In this document: positions 17,379 through 26,293 of the stretch, piece by piece
Numbering within the stretch: position 1 is the stretch's first letter
How the letters are laid out: the number at the start of each line of letters is the position of its first letter
Origin: an uncultured Clostridia bacterium
Lineage (GTDB): Bacteria; Bacillota; Clostridia; Oscillospirales; Acutalibacteraceae
NCBI GenBank assembly: GCA_937880805.1
Contig: CALGRR010000049.1
Span: 1-41,013, forward strand
DNA length: 41,013 nucleotides
Direction of reading: 5' to 3'
Notes under the pieces: model-generated
Told to the model about the DNA's origin: nothing
The model's input: only the letters and a program-made list of their open reading frames with translations
Databases searched by the model: none
Made by a program: the position numbers and the translations under genes

Positions 17379-17906
17379 CTATAACAATCCTTTCGTCAGA
17401 ATTTCAAATGGAGAAACAATTTCAAAAGCAACCATTGCATTTCTGCCGCACATATTGCGAAGGCTGATTTCTTTGCCGTCAAGAGTAAGAATATGGTCGG
17501 AAACCGTTCCGACTATATATCTCAACGGGTCATAGGTTATATCAAAACCCGTTATAACCATATTTCCGTTTTCGTCATAGGTCATTTTCTGCCCCTCTTG
17601 AAGAGCAGTCTGCACCCCTGCCCCGAAAGAGCGATAGGTTGTTGAATAGGCTCTGATCTGCCCATTCTCAATAATATATGTATCTTTTACGGGAGTCTGA
17701 TTGACAGAGTGGATAAACTCTACGGAAAACATAAGCCCGTTTTCTGCCTTTTCGGTGATATATCTTGACCCGGTATCCGAATTGTATAAAACCAGATAAT
17801 CGGCAGAAAATCCGCTTATTAAAACAGCAGCCGCTGTAATGATTAACATTAGAACGGCTGCTGCGATTAACCTTTTGTTGGAGTGAACCGTTTTGTTTCG
17901 GCTCAT
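17379..17906 (-). CDS. DUF1850 protein of the TAXI-TRAP operon
   Basis: This 175-residue protein has one N-terminal membrane helix (residues about 10-30) and an exported beta-rich domain. The pattern FSVEFIHSVNQTPVKDTYII, followed by FGAGVQTAL, is the DUF1850 signature. Genes of this family lie between the TAXI binding protein and the fused permease in many bacteria, as here, so a role as an accessory of the transporter is likely, but its biochemical job is not known. Its ATG overlaps the stop of the upstream gene as TGATG, which implies translational coupling. Confidence 0.8.
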   Translation of the reverse strand: MSRNKTVHSNKRLIAAAVLMLIITAAAVLISGFSADYLVLYNSDTGSRYITEKAENGLMFSVEFIHSVNQTPVKDTYIIENGQIRAYSTTYRSFGAGVQTALQEGQKMTYDENGNMVITGFDITYDPLRYIVGTVSDHILTLDGKEISLRNMCGRNAMVAFEIVSPFEILTKGLL

Positions 17907-18910
17907 CAGCTTATTGCGCCAACCTCTTTATAGTATCTTTCTGCACCGGGATGGAAGGGAACAGAAATGCTGGAAACAGCATATTCAAGGCTCATTTCAG
18001 AAGCCTTTTCGTGTGAATATTCATCTTTATTTTCATAGATAGCCTTTGTGAGCTGGTAAACAGTTTCTTCGTCAAGCTCGTTGCTTACGATAAATGTAGC
18101 CTTAACAGCAACAGTTGTTACATCAGCATCAATGCCGTTGTATGTGCCTGCAGGAACTGTGTAAGCTGCATAGAAGCCGTAATCGCTCTGAAGCTTTGCA
18201 AGATGCTCTGCGTCGATTTCAACAAGAACAATACCTGTTGTTGTTGAAAGGTCTGTGATAGCAACTGTGGGTGCACCTGCTGTGCAGAAGAAAGCATCAA
18301 TCTTGCCATCCTTAAGAGCATCTGCGGATGCCTGGAAGGAAAGGTTCTGCTTATCAATATCTTCAAAAGTAATATCGTATGCGCCGAGGATCTGCTGAGC
18401 ATTGAATTCAACGCCGCTGCCGCTGTCGCCAACGGAAATCTTCTTGCCCTTAAGGTCTGCTACGGTCTTGATGCCCGAATCAGCCTTTGCAACTATCTGG
18501 CAAACCTCTGCATATGCTGCGCCGAGAGTTGAGAAAGTCTTGATTGCGCCAACATCTGCAAAGAGTGATGTGCCGTTATATGCATAGTCCATAACGTCGT
18601 TCTGAACAATAGCCATATCAACAATGCGTTCATCAACATCAAGGATGTTTGCTTTTGATGCGCCTGATGAGTTGATCATAAGCTGTGCACCGGTTTTCTC
18701 TTTGAGAAGTGAAGAGATAACATTGCAGAAACCGTAGTATGTGCCGGTTGAGCCGCCTGTGCCAACATTGATTTTGATTGATGAAAGATCGCCTGCTGCA
18801 ACGTTGCTGCCTGCATCGGGATCTGCTGCGGGCTTATCGCCGCAAGCTGTCATAAAGAGCATTGCGAAAACAAGAACTACCGAGAGAATTACCGCTAATT
18901 TTTTCTTCAT
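17906..18910 (-). CDS. TAXI-family TRAP transporter substrate-binding lipoprotein
   Basis: This 334-residue protein has a lipoprotein signal (KKKLAVILSVVLVFAMLF then MTAC), so the mature protein would be anchored at Cys. The TAXI hallmark is INVGTGGSTGTYYGFCNVIS near residue 45, followed by the two-lobed binding fold (DLKGKKISVGDSGSGVEF). It captures the solute outside the cell for the downstream permease. ATG 18908-18910 is chosen because AGGAGG precedes it; an upstream extension of 31 codons in the same frame runs through the promoter. It is the first gene of the transporter operon. Confidence 0.93.
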   Translation of the reverse strand: MKKKLAVILSVVLVFAMLFMTACGDKPAADPDAGSNVAAGDLSSIKINVGTGGSTGTYYGFCNVISSLLKEKTGAQLMINSSGASKANILDVDERIVDMAIVQNDVMDYAYNGTSLFADVGAIKTFSTLGAAYAEVCQIVAKADSGIKTVADLKGKKISVGDSGSGVEFNAQQILGAYDITFEDIDKQNLSFQASADALKDGKIDAFFCTAGAPTVAITDLSTTTGIVLVEIDAEHLAKLQSDYGFYAAYTVPAGTYNGIDADVTTVAVKATFIVSNELDEETVYQLTKAIYENKDEYSHEKASEMSLEYAVSSISVPFHPGAERYYKEVGAIS

Positions 18911-18974
18911 AATTTTCCTCCTGATTTTCTTCCGCATTACAAAAGAACATACCGCACGGAAGTAATTTAGAATT

Positions 18975-19003
18975 ATTATACAGTATATTTTAAAAATATG
19001 CAA
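18975..19003 (-). promoter_or_regulatory. Sigma-A promoter of the TRAP operon
   Basis: TTGCAT (18998-19003) and TATAAT (18975-18980) on the minus strand are 17 bases apart. It is back to back with the promoter of the phosphoesterase gene on the plus strand. Confidence 0.75.
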
Positions 19004-19029
19004 GCCCTATATTAAAAATTGCATAAAGA

Positions 19030-19058
19030 TTGATTTATTTATCCTTTTATGCTATGCT
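19030..19058 (+). promoter_or_regulatory. Promoter of the first metallophosphoesterase gene
   Basis: TTGATT (19030-19035) and TATGCT (19053-19058) are 17 bases apart, giving a short leader with GGGGTG before the ATG at 19092. Confidence 0.55.
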
Positions 19059-19091
19059 GATACAAGAATATTTTGAATATGGGGTGTTTTT

Positions 19092-20216
19092 ATGAGCAAA
19101 CTTTTCAAAGCTTTTATGGCGGGGTTTTCTCTGCCTCTCGTTTTCGCTATGGGCACACCGCACAAATGGAAATCGGCAAAATTCAAAAGAGAAGAGCCTG
19201 CACCGCTTAAATTCGGTGCAAACGGCAAATTCAGAATTCTGCATATCACGGATATACACGATGTTGAGCCGGTTATGGATGACGATGAAAACAGAGAGAT
19301 TCCCGAAAGCCGTGATAAAGAAACAATAAACGTTATTGAAAAGCTGGTTGAGAAAACCAACCCCGACCTTGTTGTTTTCGGCGGCGACAACATAAGCGGA
19401 TACTGGGAAGAATTCACCTATGATTATGTGCAAAGCACCATCAAAAAAATAACCGCACCGATTACAAAGCGTAATATTCCCCTTTGCGTTGTTTTCGGCA
19501 ATCACGACGGCGAAGAGGGCTTCCACACCGAGTTCCAGATGATGCAGTATATGGAATATCCCAACTGCCGTTCAAATCTCAACGATGCCGATGTTTACGG
19601 CTGCGGCAACTGCTGCGTAACGATAAAAAGCAGTAACGGCGAAAAGGATGCCTTTGTAATATGGCTTATTGATTCCAACGACTATCAACGCAACTCAGAG
19701 GGCGGTCTTTCTTATGACTGCGTTCACGCCGACCAGATAGAATGGTATGAAAAACGCTCGGCTGAGCTCAAAGAGGCAAACGGCGGCAAGCCCCTGCCCG
19801 CAATTCTTTTTCAGCATATGCCCGTTCAGCAGGAAAATGACGGCTTTGCAGAGGTTACGGCTGATGATGATTACACCTTTAAGCGTGACGGAAAATATTA
19901 TAAATTCGGTCACGAAATAATTGAAGGCAGAATCAGAGAAACGCCCTGCCCGCCCTCGCTCGAAAACAATCACAGGGAGCAGTTTGAAAGCTGGAAGAAA
20001 TGCGGCGATATTGTTGCGGCATTTTTCGGTCACGACCACGTTAACGATTTTCACATTAAAATTGACGGAATAAACATCTATCAGACTCTCGGTGCAGGAT
20101 ACTTCACCTACGGAAAAGAGCGTGGCGGCAGACTGATTGTTCTTGATGAAAACAACCCGAATAATATTTACTCCGAATCAATAGAAATCGAAAGAATAAC
20201 AACCACGGAGATATAA
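19092..20216 (+). CDS. Calcineurin-like metallophosphoesterase
   Basis: This 374-residue protein has all five metallophosphoesterase motifs in order: ITDIHD (D-x-H), FGGDN, FGNHDGE, FQHMP and GHDHVND. These bind two metal ions and activate water to cleave phosphate esters. The family includes the PhoD/purple-acid-like and YkuE-like branches; the substrate is not clear. The N-terminus has a weak hydrophobic segment (MSKLFKAFMAGFSLPLVFAMG) that may be an uncleaved anchor. It is monocistronic with its own promoter and terminator. It is a paralogue of the exported enzyme at 24916-26094; the motif spacing and the FQHM segment are shared. Confidence 0.88.
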   Translation: MSKLFKAFMAGFSLPLVFAMGTPHKWKSAKFKREEPAPLKFGANGKFRILHITDIHDVEPVMDDDENREIPESRDKETINVIEKLVEKTNPDLVVFGGDNISGYWEEFTYDYVQSTIKKITAPITKRNIPLCVVFGNHDGEEGFHTEFQMMQYMEYPNCRSNLNDADVYGCGNCCVTIKSSNGEKDAFVIWLIDSNDYQRNSEGGLSYDCVHADQIEWYEKRSAELKEANGGKPLPAILFQHMPVQQENDGFAEVTADDDYTFKRDGKYYKFGHEIIEGRIRETPCPPSLENNHREQFESWKKCGDIVAAFFGHDHVNDFHIKIDGINIYQTLGAGYFTYGKERGGRLIVLDENNPNNIYSESIEIERITTTEI

Positions 20217-20218
20217 AG

Positions 20219-20257
20219 AATCCGCACCTTTGCATTTTGCAGAGGTGCGGATTTTTT
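20219..20257. terminator. Bidirectional terminator between convergent genes
   Basis: A perfect 11-bp stem AATCCGCACCT / AGGTGCGGATT (20219-20229 with 20243-20253) is followed by T residues on the plus strand. It sits between the phosphoesterase stop and the stop of the convergent glycosidase-like gene, which is only about 40 bases away. Confidence 0.88.
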
Positions 20258-22232
20258 AGAATATATAATAATTAAGCAGCTTTCTGAAATCGGCATAAAC
20301 AGAGCTGAATCTTTCACGCAAGCCTTCTATGAACGCTGCAAAGCCGTTGATTTCATTATCGTTTGCTTTTCCTTCGCCCGTAGCCGTGCTGTCAAAAACA
20401 AAGGCAAATCTGCCGCCGGGTGCGGCATCGCCGTTTTCATAAAATGCCATTGCATCAGCACCCTGAAGATTATCCGACCACTTGAAATTGAATTTAACCT
20501 CATCGCCGGTCAAACCGAGTGCGTTTCTGGGAATTTCAATCTGCAGAATGCTGCCGTTTACGGAATAATCAAGCTTGCAGACCTCTTCAAACTCAACTCC
20601 GCCCTTGCTTCTTTCAAGGGTTGCCTTGCCGTTTTCGGGCGAAAGTCGGTTAACCAAAAATTCAAAGCCCTCCCAGCTTGCGGAAGCTCCGCTTGGGTCG
20701 GTATCGATAAGCAGACGCATCCAATCGGAATCCGTTGACGGTGTTAAATCTTCTGCGGTTTTAACATAAAAATAAACATTCTCATCATCATAGGCAACCT
20801 TTGCCTGAACAATATCATTTCTGAAGGTATCGTTTTTATAGTAATATCCCTTCCAGCCCTTGCTGTCACGGGCAACAGAGCCCTCATAATGGTTATATTC
20901 GGGCAAAACGCCGTTCCATTGCAAAGCGTCACCGTTTATATCAATCGTTTTTTCTGCATCGGTTTTCGGCAGAGCGTCTGCACCCTTGAAGCGACGCACA
21001 TTTTCAACAAGCTGATAGTAATAATGGTCTTTCAAGGCACCTTTTGATGGCTCAATATCTCTGCTGTATTCGGGGCTGTATTGGTCAGGAAAAGCGTTTT
21101 CGGTTCCCATCCATTCCTTCCATCTGCCCGCTATCCACTCATTGAAGCCCGTAACAAAAATAACATCGGGGTCCTGCTCAATGGCATAATCCCATTGCTG
21201 CTGAAAATTAAGACCGTAAAGATATGCGTTTTCGGTGTTCATATCAACAACAATATCCTTGCCTGCGTATGAATAGCTGTAAGAATAATCACCCTCGGCA
21301 AAAGCTCTGCCCTGAACGGTGCCGTTGGGGCAGTTCATTGCGTTAAGACCGTTTTCGTTTGCATTCTGTGCAACCGAAACGCACATCTGCTCAATGCCGC
21401 CGAAAAGCTTTTTGCCGAATTTTGTTTGCGGATAATCGGAGCACCAGCCCCAGGTATCTTTAAGATATGAAGTGTCATCCGCAAAATATGTTGCCTCATT
21501 ATCTCTGAAAGTAAAGAAATCAAACATTTCCTTATCTTTCTCGTTCTTTAAATCCAGGGCGGTAATATCCGCCATAAGCATAGGCTTGCCGTCCCATATA
21601 AAATAAAGGTCGCTGTATCTTCCCGTGCTGTAAAGATTATCATAAAGATATTCAATCTCTGTATGAATATCTTCCATTGTTCCGAAATTAAGAATAAACG
21701 ATATTTTCGGAACATCAACGCCTTGTTTTTTGGCTTCGCTCCAGACCTTAAGCAATGCTTCATAGCCTTCAACAAAAAGATTTGTTCCGTTGGTTGTATC
21801 AAAGAAAACAACATCTATATCTGCATCGGCAAGAAGCTCTGCGTGCTTGCGAAGAACATATTCATCAAGATTTGAATAGAAGCCGTAAAGAGGCTCACCC
21901 CAGAAATAGGGTCTGCCGTCATAGGCATTATTCCAGGCGGGGTGCTCCCAATCGTTGACCGCTTCGGGATACTTATCAAGCACGCTGCCCGTTGTTATGG
22001 GCTCGTGGTCGTTAATCCAGGGGTAATGCCAGGTCCAATAAAACATTGCAACGATTTTATCTTCTCTTTTATTGCCGACCTTTTCATTGAGCGAAAGCGT
22101 TCTTCCCAGACCGTCAACGGCAGCCCAGGTTGAAGGAAGAATCTCTTTTTCGTTTTCTCCCGCTGCAAAGGTAACGGATATACCGAATAAAACTGTTATG
22201 CAAAGCAACAAAGCAACAAGTTTTTTGAACAT
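20256..22232 (-). CDS. Secreted GH99/GH71-like glycosidase candidate with C-terminal CBM9/DOMON-like domain
   Basis: This is an exported protein of about 658 residues (signal peptide MFKKLVALLLCITVLFG, cleavage after FA). The N-terminal domain, about residues 30-410, reads as a TIM-barrel glycoside hydrolase of the GH71/GH99 type: KIVAMFYWTWHYPW, DIDVVFFDTTNG, YFIWDGKPML and VTGFNEWIAGRW are strand ends of such barrels. Residues about 430-610 form a beta sandwich like the CBM9/DOMON sugar-binding fold (VAYDDENVYFYVKT, MRLLIDTDP, WEGFEFLVNR). The start is ATG 22230-22232, with GTGAGG upstream; the GTG five codons earlier lacks a ribosome site. It follows the PHP gene by 16 bases and probably shares its promoter. 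The assignment is by pattern, not alignment. Confidence 0.62.
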   Translation of the reverse strand: MFKKLVALLLCITVLFGISVTFAAGENEKEILPSTWAAVDGLGRTLSLNEKVGNKREDKIVAMFYWTWHYPWINDHEPITTGSVLDKYPEAVNDWEHPAWNNAYDGRPYFWGEPLYGFYSNLDEYVLRKHAELLADADIDVVFFDTTNGTNLFVEGYEALLKVWSEAKKQGVDVPKISFILNFGTMEDIHTEIEYLYDNLYSTGRYSDLYFIWDGKPMLMADITALDLKNEKDKEMFDFFTFRDNEATYFADDTSYLKDTWGWCSDYPQTKFGKKLFGGIEQMCVSVAQNANENGLNAMNCPNGTVQGRAFAEGDYSYSYSYAGKDIVVDMNTENAYLYGLNFQQQWDYAIEQDPDVIFVTGFNEWIAGRWKEWMGTENAFPDQYSPEYSRDIEPSKGALKDHYYYQLVENVRRFKGADALPKTDAEKTIDINGDALQWNGVLPEYNHYEGSVARDSKGWKGYYYKNDTFRNDIVQAKVAYDDENVYFYVKTAEDLTPSTDSDWMRLLIDTDPSGASASWEGFEFLVNRLSPENGKATLERSKGGVEFEEVCKLDYSVNGSILQIEIPRNALGLTGDEVKFNFKWSDNLQGADAMAFYENGDAAPGGRFAFVFDSTATGEGKANDNEINGFAAFIEGLRERFSSVYADFRKLLNYYIF

Positions 22233-22248
22233 ACTTATCAGCCTCACT

Positions 22249-23076
22249 TTATTTTTCTATTTTAATCTGCACGGGCTTGCGGTTTTTGAAATATGTTACA
22301 TATTTGAACCCGCAGCTTTCTGCAATTTCATAGCCGTTATCTATGCCTGCACCGACGTGCTCGGTAAAATGAGCATCCGAGCCGAGAGTCAGCAATTCGC
22401 CGCCGAGCTCTCTGAATCTGCGGACATAATTCTCGGTTGGCATTGTTTTGCCTATAGGCTGCCTTAATCCGCTGGTGTTGATTTCAAGTGCTTTTCCGTT
22501 TGCGGCAAGAACTTTAAATATCTCATCGGCAACATCATCAAATCTTGCGGGGTCAATATCGGTTCTGCCCGACTGAACAATATATCTCATCGGGTATGTG
22601 AGATGGGCAAAGGTGTCAAAACCGTTCCACTTTGCAAGAATAAGCTCTTCTTCAAAATATTTATCAAAAAGAGCATAGATTTCCGCCTGAGAAAGATCAG
22701 GATAATCAAGATCGCCGAAATCGGGCATTCCCCTCAGATTATGGATTGAGCCTATAACAAAATCATAATCATATCGTGCAAGCGATTTTTCAGTTAATGG
22801 CAAATCATAGGTAGGCTGACCCATTTCAATTCCCCTGAGCAGGGTTATTTTGCCTTCAAACTCCTTTTGTGCCGAGCATATCCCTTCATAGCTTGTCTGC
22901 TGACGGGTGCCGAGATTGTGTCTTTCATAAAAATCAACGTCAAAATGATCGGTAATCGCAATAACCGAAAGTTCGTTTTTCACCGCCGCTTCGCACATAA
23001 GCTCTGCGGAATAATTGCCGTCAAACGAGCTTTTTGTGTGCATATGCAAATCAATTCTGTTTTTATAAACAGCCAT
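22249..23076 (-). CDS. PHP-domain phosphoesterase (histidinol-phosphatase HisK-like)
   Basis: This 275-residue protein carries the PHP metal motifs: DLHMHTKSSFDG (H-x-H), ITDHFDVD, GIEMG, IGSIHN, FAHLTY and GSDAHFTEHVG. They bind a trinuclear metal centre. It resembles the HisK/HisJ type of histidinol phosphatase, but no other his gene is near, and related proteins act on other small phosphates. The ATG has GAGGTGAT 5 bases upstream. It is the first gene of an operon with the glycosidase-like gene. Confidence 0.85.
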   Translation of the reverse strand: MAVYKNRIDLHMHTKSSFDGNYSAELMCEAAVKNELSVIAITDHFDVDFYERHNLGTRQQTSYEGICSAQKEFEGKITLLRGIEMGQPTYDLPLTEKSLARYDYDFVIGSIHNLRGMPDFGDLDYPDLSQAEIYALFDKYFEEELILAKWNGFDTFAHLTYPMRYIVQSGRTDIDPARFDDVADEIFKVLAANGKALEINTSGLRQPIGKTMPTENYVRRFRELGGELLTLGSDAHFTEHVGAGIDNGYEIAESCGFKYVTYFKNRKPVQIKIEK

Positions 23077-23103
23077 AAAATCACCTCATTTTCAATACAG
23101 TTT

Positions 23104-23132
23104 AATATACCACAACGCAGTCTTTGTGTCAA
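23104..23132 (-). promoter_or_regulatory. Sigma-A promoter of the PHP/glycosidase operon
   Basis: TTGACA (23127-23132) and TATATT (23104-23109) on the minus strand are 17 bases apart. It is divergent from the promoter starting 17 bases further on. Confidence 0.8.
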
Positions 23133-23148
23133 ACTTCACTTTATTTGA

Positions 23149-23177
23149 TTGACAATATTTCAGATTGATAATATAAT
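23149..23177 (+). promoter_or_regulatory. Full-consensus sigma-A promoter of the GxGYxYP operon
   Basis: TTGACA (23149-23154) and TATAAT (23172-23177) are exact matches, 17 bases apart, about 35 bases upstream of the ATG at 23212. It is the strongest-looking promoter in the window. Confidence 0.88.
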
Positions 23178-23211
23178 TAATTTGCAGAATAACATAAAAG
23201 GCGGTGGAAAA

Positions 23212-24900
23212 ATGGCATTTTTAAAAACAGCAATTTCCTTTTTACTGATTATGCTTACCTATGCATCAAACTCTCTTTTTGCGGCAATTCCCGCAATCGT
23301 TCCCGAACCCAAAAGCGAAGCAGAGCTTTATGCAATGGAGGATACCTTAAAGGATTATCCTCTGAATGAAGAGATAACCGTTATCCGAAGCTCAAAGCTT
23401 TCATCAGCCCAACTGCGCACGGTTATTGCTCTTCAGGGTATTGTTGCCAAAACAAAGCCCGCAATTTTTATCGATTACGGCAATGATACCTCAAAATACA
23501 ACATAAGCGAGCTCTCTGCTGCGGGATATACCCTTTCCCGCACCGACGGCGACGGAAACGAATGGAGCTTTTCTTCGATAATCAAAAAATTTGCTCCGAG
23601 CATTACCGACGGCGGATATGTTCTTTATTCAACAATCAATGACCACGGTCAGATTAACACGGCAACCAACTATTCAACCCTTTACGGCTGGCTTGCCGTT
23701 CCCAAAGAAGTTGAAGAAACCGTTATTGCCCTCGGTCTTACCAAAAAGAAAGACATCAGCGGCGATATAATAGACAATGAATATCTCCGCAAGTTCTACA
23801 ACCAATATAAGGATGAATTCAGAGACGATCTTCTTGTTCATCAGTACAGCTACGCACACGGTGTGAGAGATCTTGCAATTCAGCAGAATGCCTTTGTTGT
23901 TTATGTTGATGACAGCGATTGGGCGGGAAGAGTTTTCAGAAACCAGATTTTCCGGGACCTCAAGCCTGCATCAATGATTCTCGGCTGGTGCCAGTATGAA
24001 GTCAAGTTCACCCAGATGATTTCTATGTTCGGTCACTTTGTTATCCCCTCGGACCATTCATATAATATGAGCATTCTTTCATCATTTGAAGCGTGCGACG
24101 GAATTATCGGTCAGCAGCAGACAGAATCCGTAACTCTTGACCCCTCAAAGCATTATATTTCAATCGTATACAGCGACGGCGATAACGCACAGTGGATACA
24201 GAACGGCTTCAACGAATATCACGCCTGGCAAAGCTATGATAACGGCGTTCCCGTAACCTGGACCTACCAGCCCAATATCCGTCAGATGTCGGGCGTTGAC
24301 ATCAAGCGAACTCTTGATAACAATAAAAATGCAAACTTCATAACCGGACCTTCGGGCACGGGATATGCAAGAATTTCATTTATGAATTCCAAAAACCTTG
24401 AGGCATTTTCTGATTCAACAGCATCGTCAATGCTCAAAACAGGAATCACAACAATGACTTTGCTTGATGAAGTATATAACGGTAACGACAGAAAACTGCT
24501 CGCATCAAAGCTGCGGTATTTTGCAAGATACGATAATATTCACGGCGGAATACTTCAGCTTGACCCCGACAGATACTCCGCAGGCAAAGGCGAGGTTTAT
24601 TTTGCAAACAACAAGCCTTTCATCAGCGTAAGACATTCACTCTGGTATCCCAGCGGCAACGCAGACGAGGTTACGAAAGAGTGGCTCAAAGAGCAGGCTG
24701 ATATTGTTAATTCTTACCCCGCAGACATCAATTCAATCAACGGTTATTCGGTAATCAACGTTCATCCGTGGACCGTGGGTCCCGATGATCTGGCTTATTT
24801 CGTAAGCTGCCTTGACGAGGACATTGTTGTTATCACCGCAGACCAGATGATTGACGCTCTCTCCCGCAGCATTCCCCACGAAAATGCAAAGCCCGAATAA
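23212..24900 (+). CDS. Exported GxGYxYP-family protein (putative glycoside hydrolase)
   Basis: This 562-residue protein has a signal peptide (MAFLKTAISFLLIMLTYAS). Both parts of the GxGYxYP family are seen: an N-terminal region where LRTVIALQGIVAKTKPAIFI is typical, and the C-terminal catalytic-like part with YISIVYSDGDNAQWIQNGF, then GPSGTGYARI, the family signature with variation at its last positions. The family is annotated as putative glycoside hydrolase; the activity is unproven. ATG 23212 follows GGCGGTGG and the promoter; the longer frame from 23149 overlaps the -35 box and is not real. The next gene follows after 15 bases and is co-transcribed. Confidence 0.85.
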   Translation: MAFLKTAISFLLIMLTYASNSLFAAIPAIVPEPKSEAELYAMEDTLKDYPLNEEITVIRSSKLSSAQLRTVIALQGIVAKTKPAIFIDYGNDTSKYNISELSAAGYTLSRTDGDGNEWSFSSIIKKFAPSITDGGYVLYSTINDHGQINTATNYSTLYGWLAVPKEVEETVIALGLTKKKDISGDIIDNEYLRKFYNQYKDEFRDDLLVHQYSYAHGVRDLAIQQNAFVVYVDDSDWAGRVFRNQIFRDLKPASMILGWCQYEVKFTQMISMFGHFVIPSDHSYNMSILSSFEACDGIIGQQQTESVTLDPSKHYISIVYSDGDNAQWIQNGFNEYHAWQSYDNGVPVTWTYQPNIRQMSGVDIKRTLDNNKNANFITGPSGTGYARISFMNSKNLEAFSDSTASSMLKTGITTMTLLDEVYNGNDRKLLASKLRYFARYDNIHGGILQLDPDRYSAGKGEVYFANNKPFISVRHSLWYPSGNADEVTKEWLKEQADIVNSYPADINSINGYSVINVHPWTVGPDDLAYFVSCLDEDIVVITADQMIDALSRSIPHENAKPE

Positions 24901-24915
24901 GAAAGGAGCAAAAAA

Positions 24916-26094
24916 ATGAAAAAGCGTATTTTTTCTCTCGCACTTGCACTGTGCCTGATTTTTGGTGCAGCACTCCCCGCTTTTGCGGCGGACAGCACAT
25001 CACCTCTTAAGTTTGATGAAAACGGTGAATTCAAGATTCTTCACCTTTGCGACTGCCAGGACGGATACCCCGCAAAGGAAAAGATGTTCACTTATATCAA
25101 CTTTATGCTTGATATTTATAAGCCCGACATTGTTGTTCTCGGCGGCGACAACTGCGTTTGTGCCAAGGAATATAAAGACGATGCAATAAAAGAGCTTGTA
25201 ACGCCCTTTGTTGAGCGTGAGATTTATTTCACTCTTGTTTTCGGCAATCACGATGACGAGCAGGAGGTTGACAAGGAAACTCTTCTTGCAATGTATCAGA
25301 AACACGGCGGAAAATACTGCCTTGCATATGATGCCGACCCCGCGTTAAGCGGCTGTGCAAACCACAATCTCCCCGTTTATGCATCGGAAGGAAACGAAAT
25401 TAAATTCAATCTCTGGATGCTTGATACCGGCACATATGTTTATGATGAAAACGGTGAAAGACTCGGCTACGACAGCGTAAGAGATGACCAGGTAAAATGG
25501 TATGCCGAAACGAGCAGAGCTCTTGAAGCGGAGCAGGGCAAAAAGGTTCCCTCCCTTGTTTTCCAGCATATGATAGTGCAGGAAATCTATGATGTTATGT
25601 TTCCCAAGGCATATACAAAAATCCCCTATCTTACCGAAACCTACGGCAACAGAACATATTCCGTTGTTAACCCCGACACAAGTGCTTTTAAGGGTCACTA
25701 TTTCGAGCCCCCTTCACCCGGTGTTTATAATTACGGCGAAACCGACACAATGATAAGCAGAGGCGATGTTCTCGGCATTCTTGTCGGTCACGACCACATC
25801 AATTCATATGAGGTTAAATACAGCGGAATGAAGCTTATTAACACCCCGGGCGTTTCATTCAATGCATACGGAAATGAGTTCGTAAGAGGCAGCCGCCTCA
25901 TCACAATAAACGAGGATGATCCCTGGACTTTTGAATCCGAGGTTATAACCGTTAATGACCTTGTGCTGAGCAACTCCGATTTTTCAGATGCTATCGGAAT
26001 CAGCGGCTTCAAAGCTTTCTTCTGGAAGGCACTCGAAAGGATTCTTCTTGTTCTCAAGAATCTTTCAGCACCCCTTGCATTTATAATCTATTAA
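24916..26094 (+). CDS. Exported calcineurin-like metallophosphoesterase
   Basis: This 392-residue protein has a signal peptide (MKKRIFSLALALCLIFGA, cleavage at AFA-AD). The motif set is HLCDCQD (the D-x-H motif is altered to D-x-Q), LGGDN, FGNHDDE, FQHMIVQE and GHDHINSY. The loss of the first histidine is notable; it is a metal ligand in most of the family, and the paralogue at 19092 keeps it. Asp is retained, so activity may persist with altered metal use. The C-terminal 30 residues (FKAFFWKALERILLVLKNLS and so on) form an amphipathic, strongly hydrophobic helix. An AAAGGAG ribosome site is present. It is in an operon with the GxGYxYP gene. Confidence 0.86.
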   Translation: MKKRIFSLALALCLIFGAALPAFAADSTSPLKFDENGEFKILHLCDCQDGYPAKEKMFTYINFMLDIYKPDIVVLGGDNCVCAKEYKDDAIKELVTPFVEREIYFTLVFGNHDDEQEVDKETLLAMYQKHGGKYCLAYDADPALSGCANHNLPVYASEGNEIKFNLWMLDTGTYVYDENGERLGYDSVRDDQVKWYAETSRALEAEQGKKVPSLVFQHMIVQEIYDVMFPKAYTKIPYLTETYGNRTYSVVNPDTSAFKGHYFEPPSPGVYNYGETDTMISRGDVLGILVGHDHINSYEVKYSGMKLINTPGVSFNAYGNEFVRGSRLITINEDDPWTFESEVITVNDLVLSNSDFSDAIGISGFKAFFWKALERILLVLKNLSAPLAFIIY

Positions 26095-26158
26095 TAACAG
26101 CAAAAGCTCCTCTGCTTATAAGCGGGGTTGCAAAGGACAGAAATAAATATTTATGCAG

Positions 26159-26196
26159 TTGTGAGACACTTTTTATAAGGTGTCTCACAATTTTTT
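26159..26196 (+). terminator. Terminator after the exported phosphoesterase
   Basis: A perfect 11-bp stem TTGTGAGACAC / GTGTCTCACAA (26159-26169 with 26180-26190) is followed by six T residues. It lies inside the repeat element described next. A second perfect hairpin without a T run follows at 26208-26230 (GACACTTTCA, 3-base loop). Confidence 0.85.
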
Positions 26197-26293
26197 ATAA
26201 AAAAACAGACACTTTCAAGCTGAAAGTGTCATAGTGGGTTATATACTTCAAAGCAACCATGCAGAAAAACAAATTCTTTTTTCGGTATATATG

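Noticed and set aside
22249..23076. Histidine biosynthesis role for the PHP gene
   Set aside because: No other histidine gene is nearby and the gene is paired with a glycosidase-like gene, so only the fold and metal motifs are claimed.
23149..23211. Longer start for the GxGYxYP gene
   Set aside because: It would begin within the -35 box of the gene's own promoter; the ATG at 23212 has a ribosome site and opens the signal peptide.
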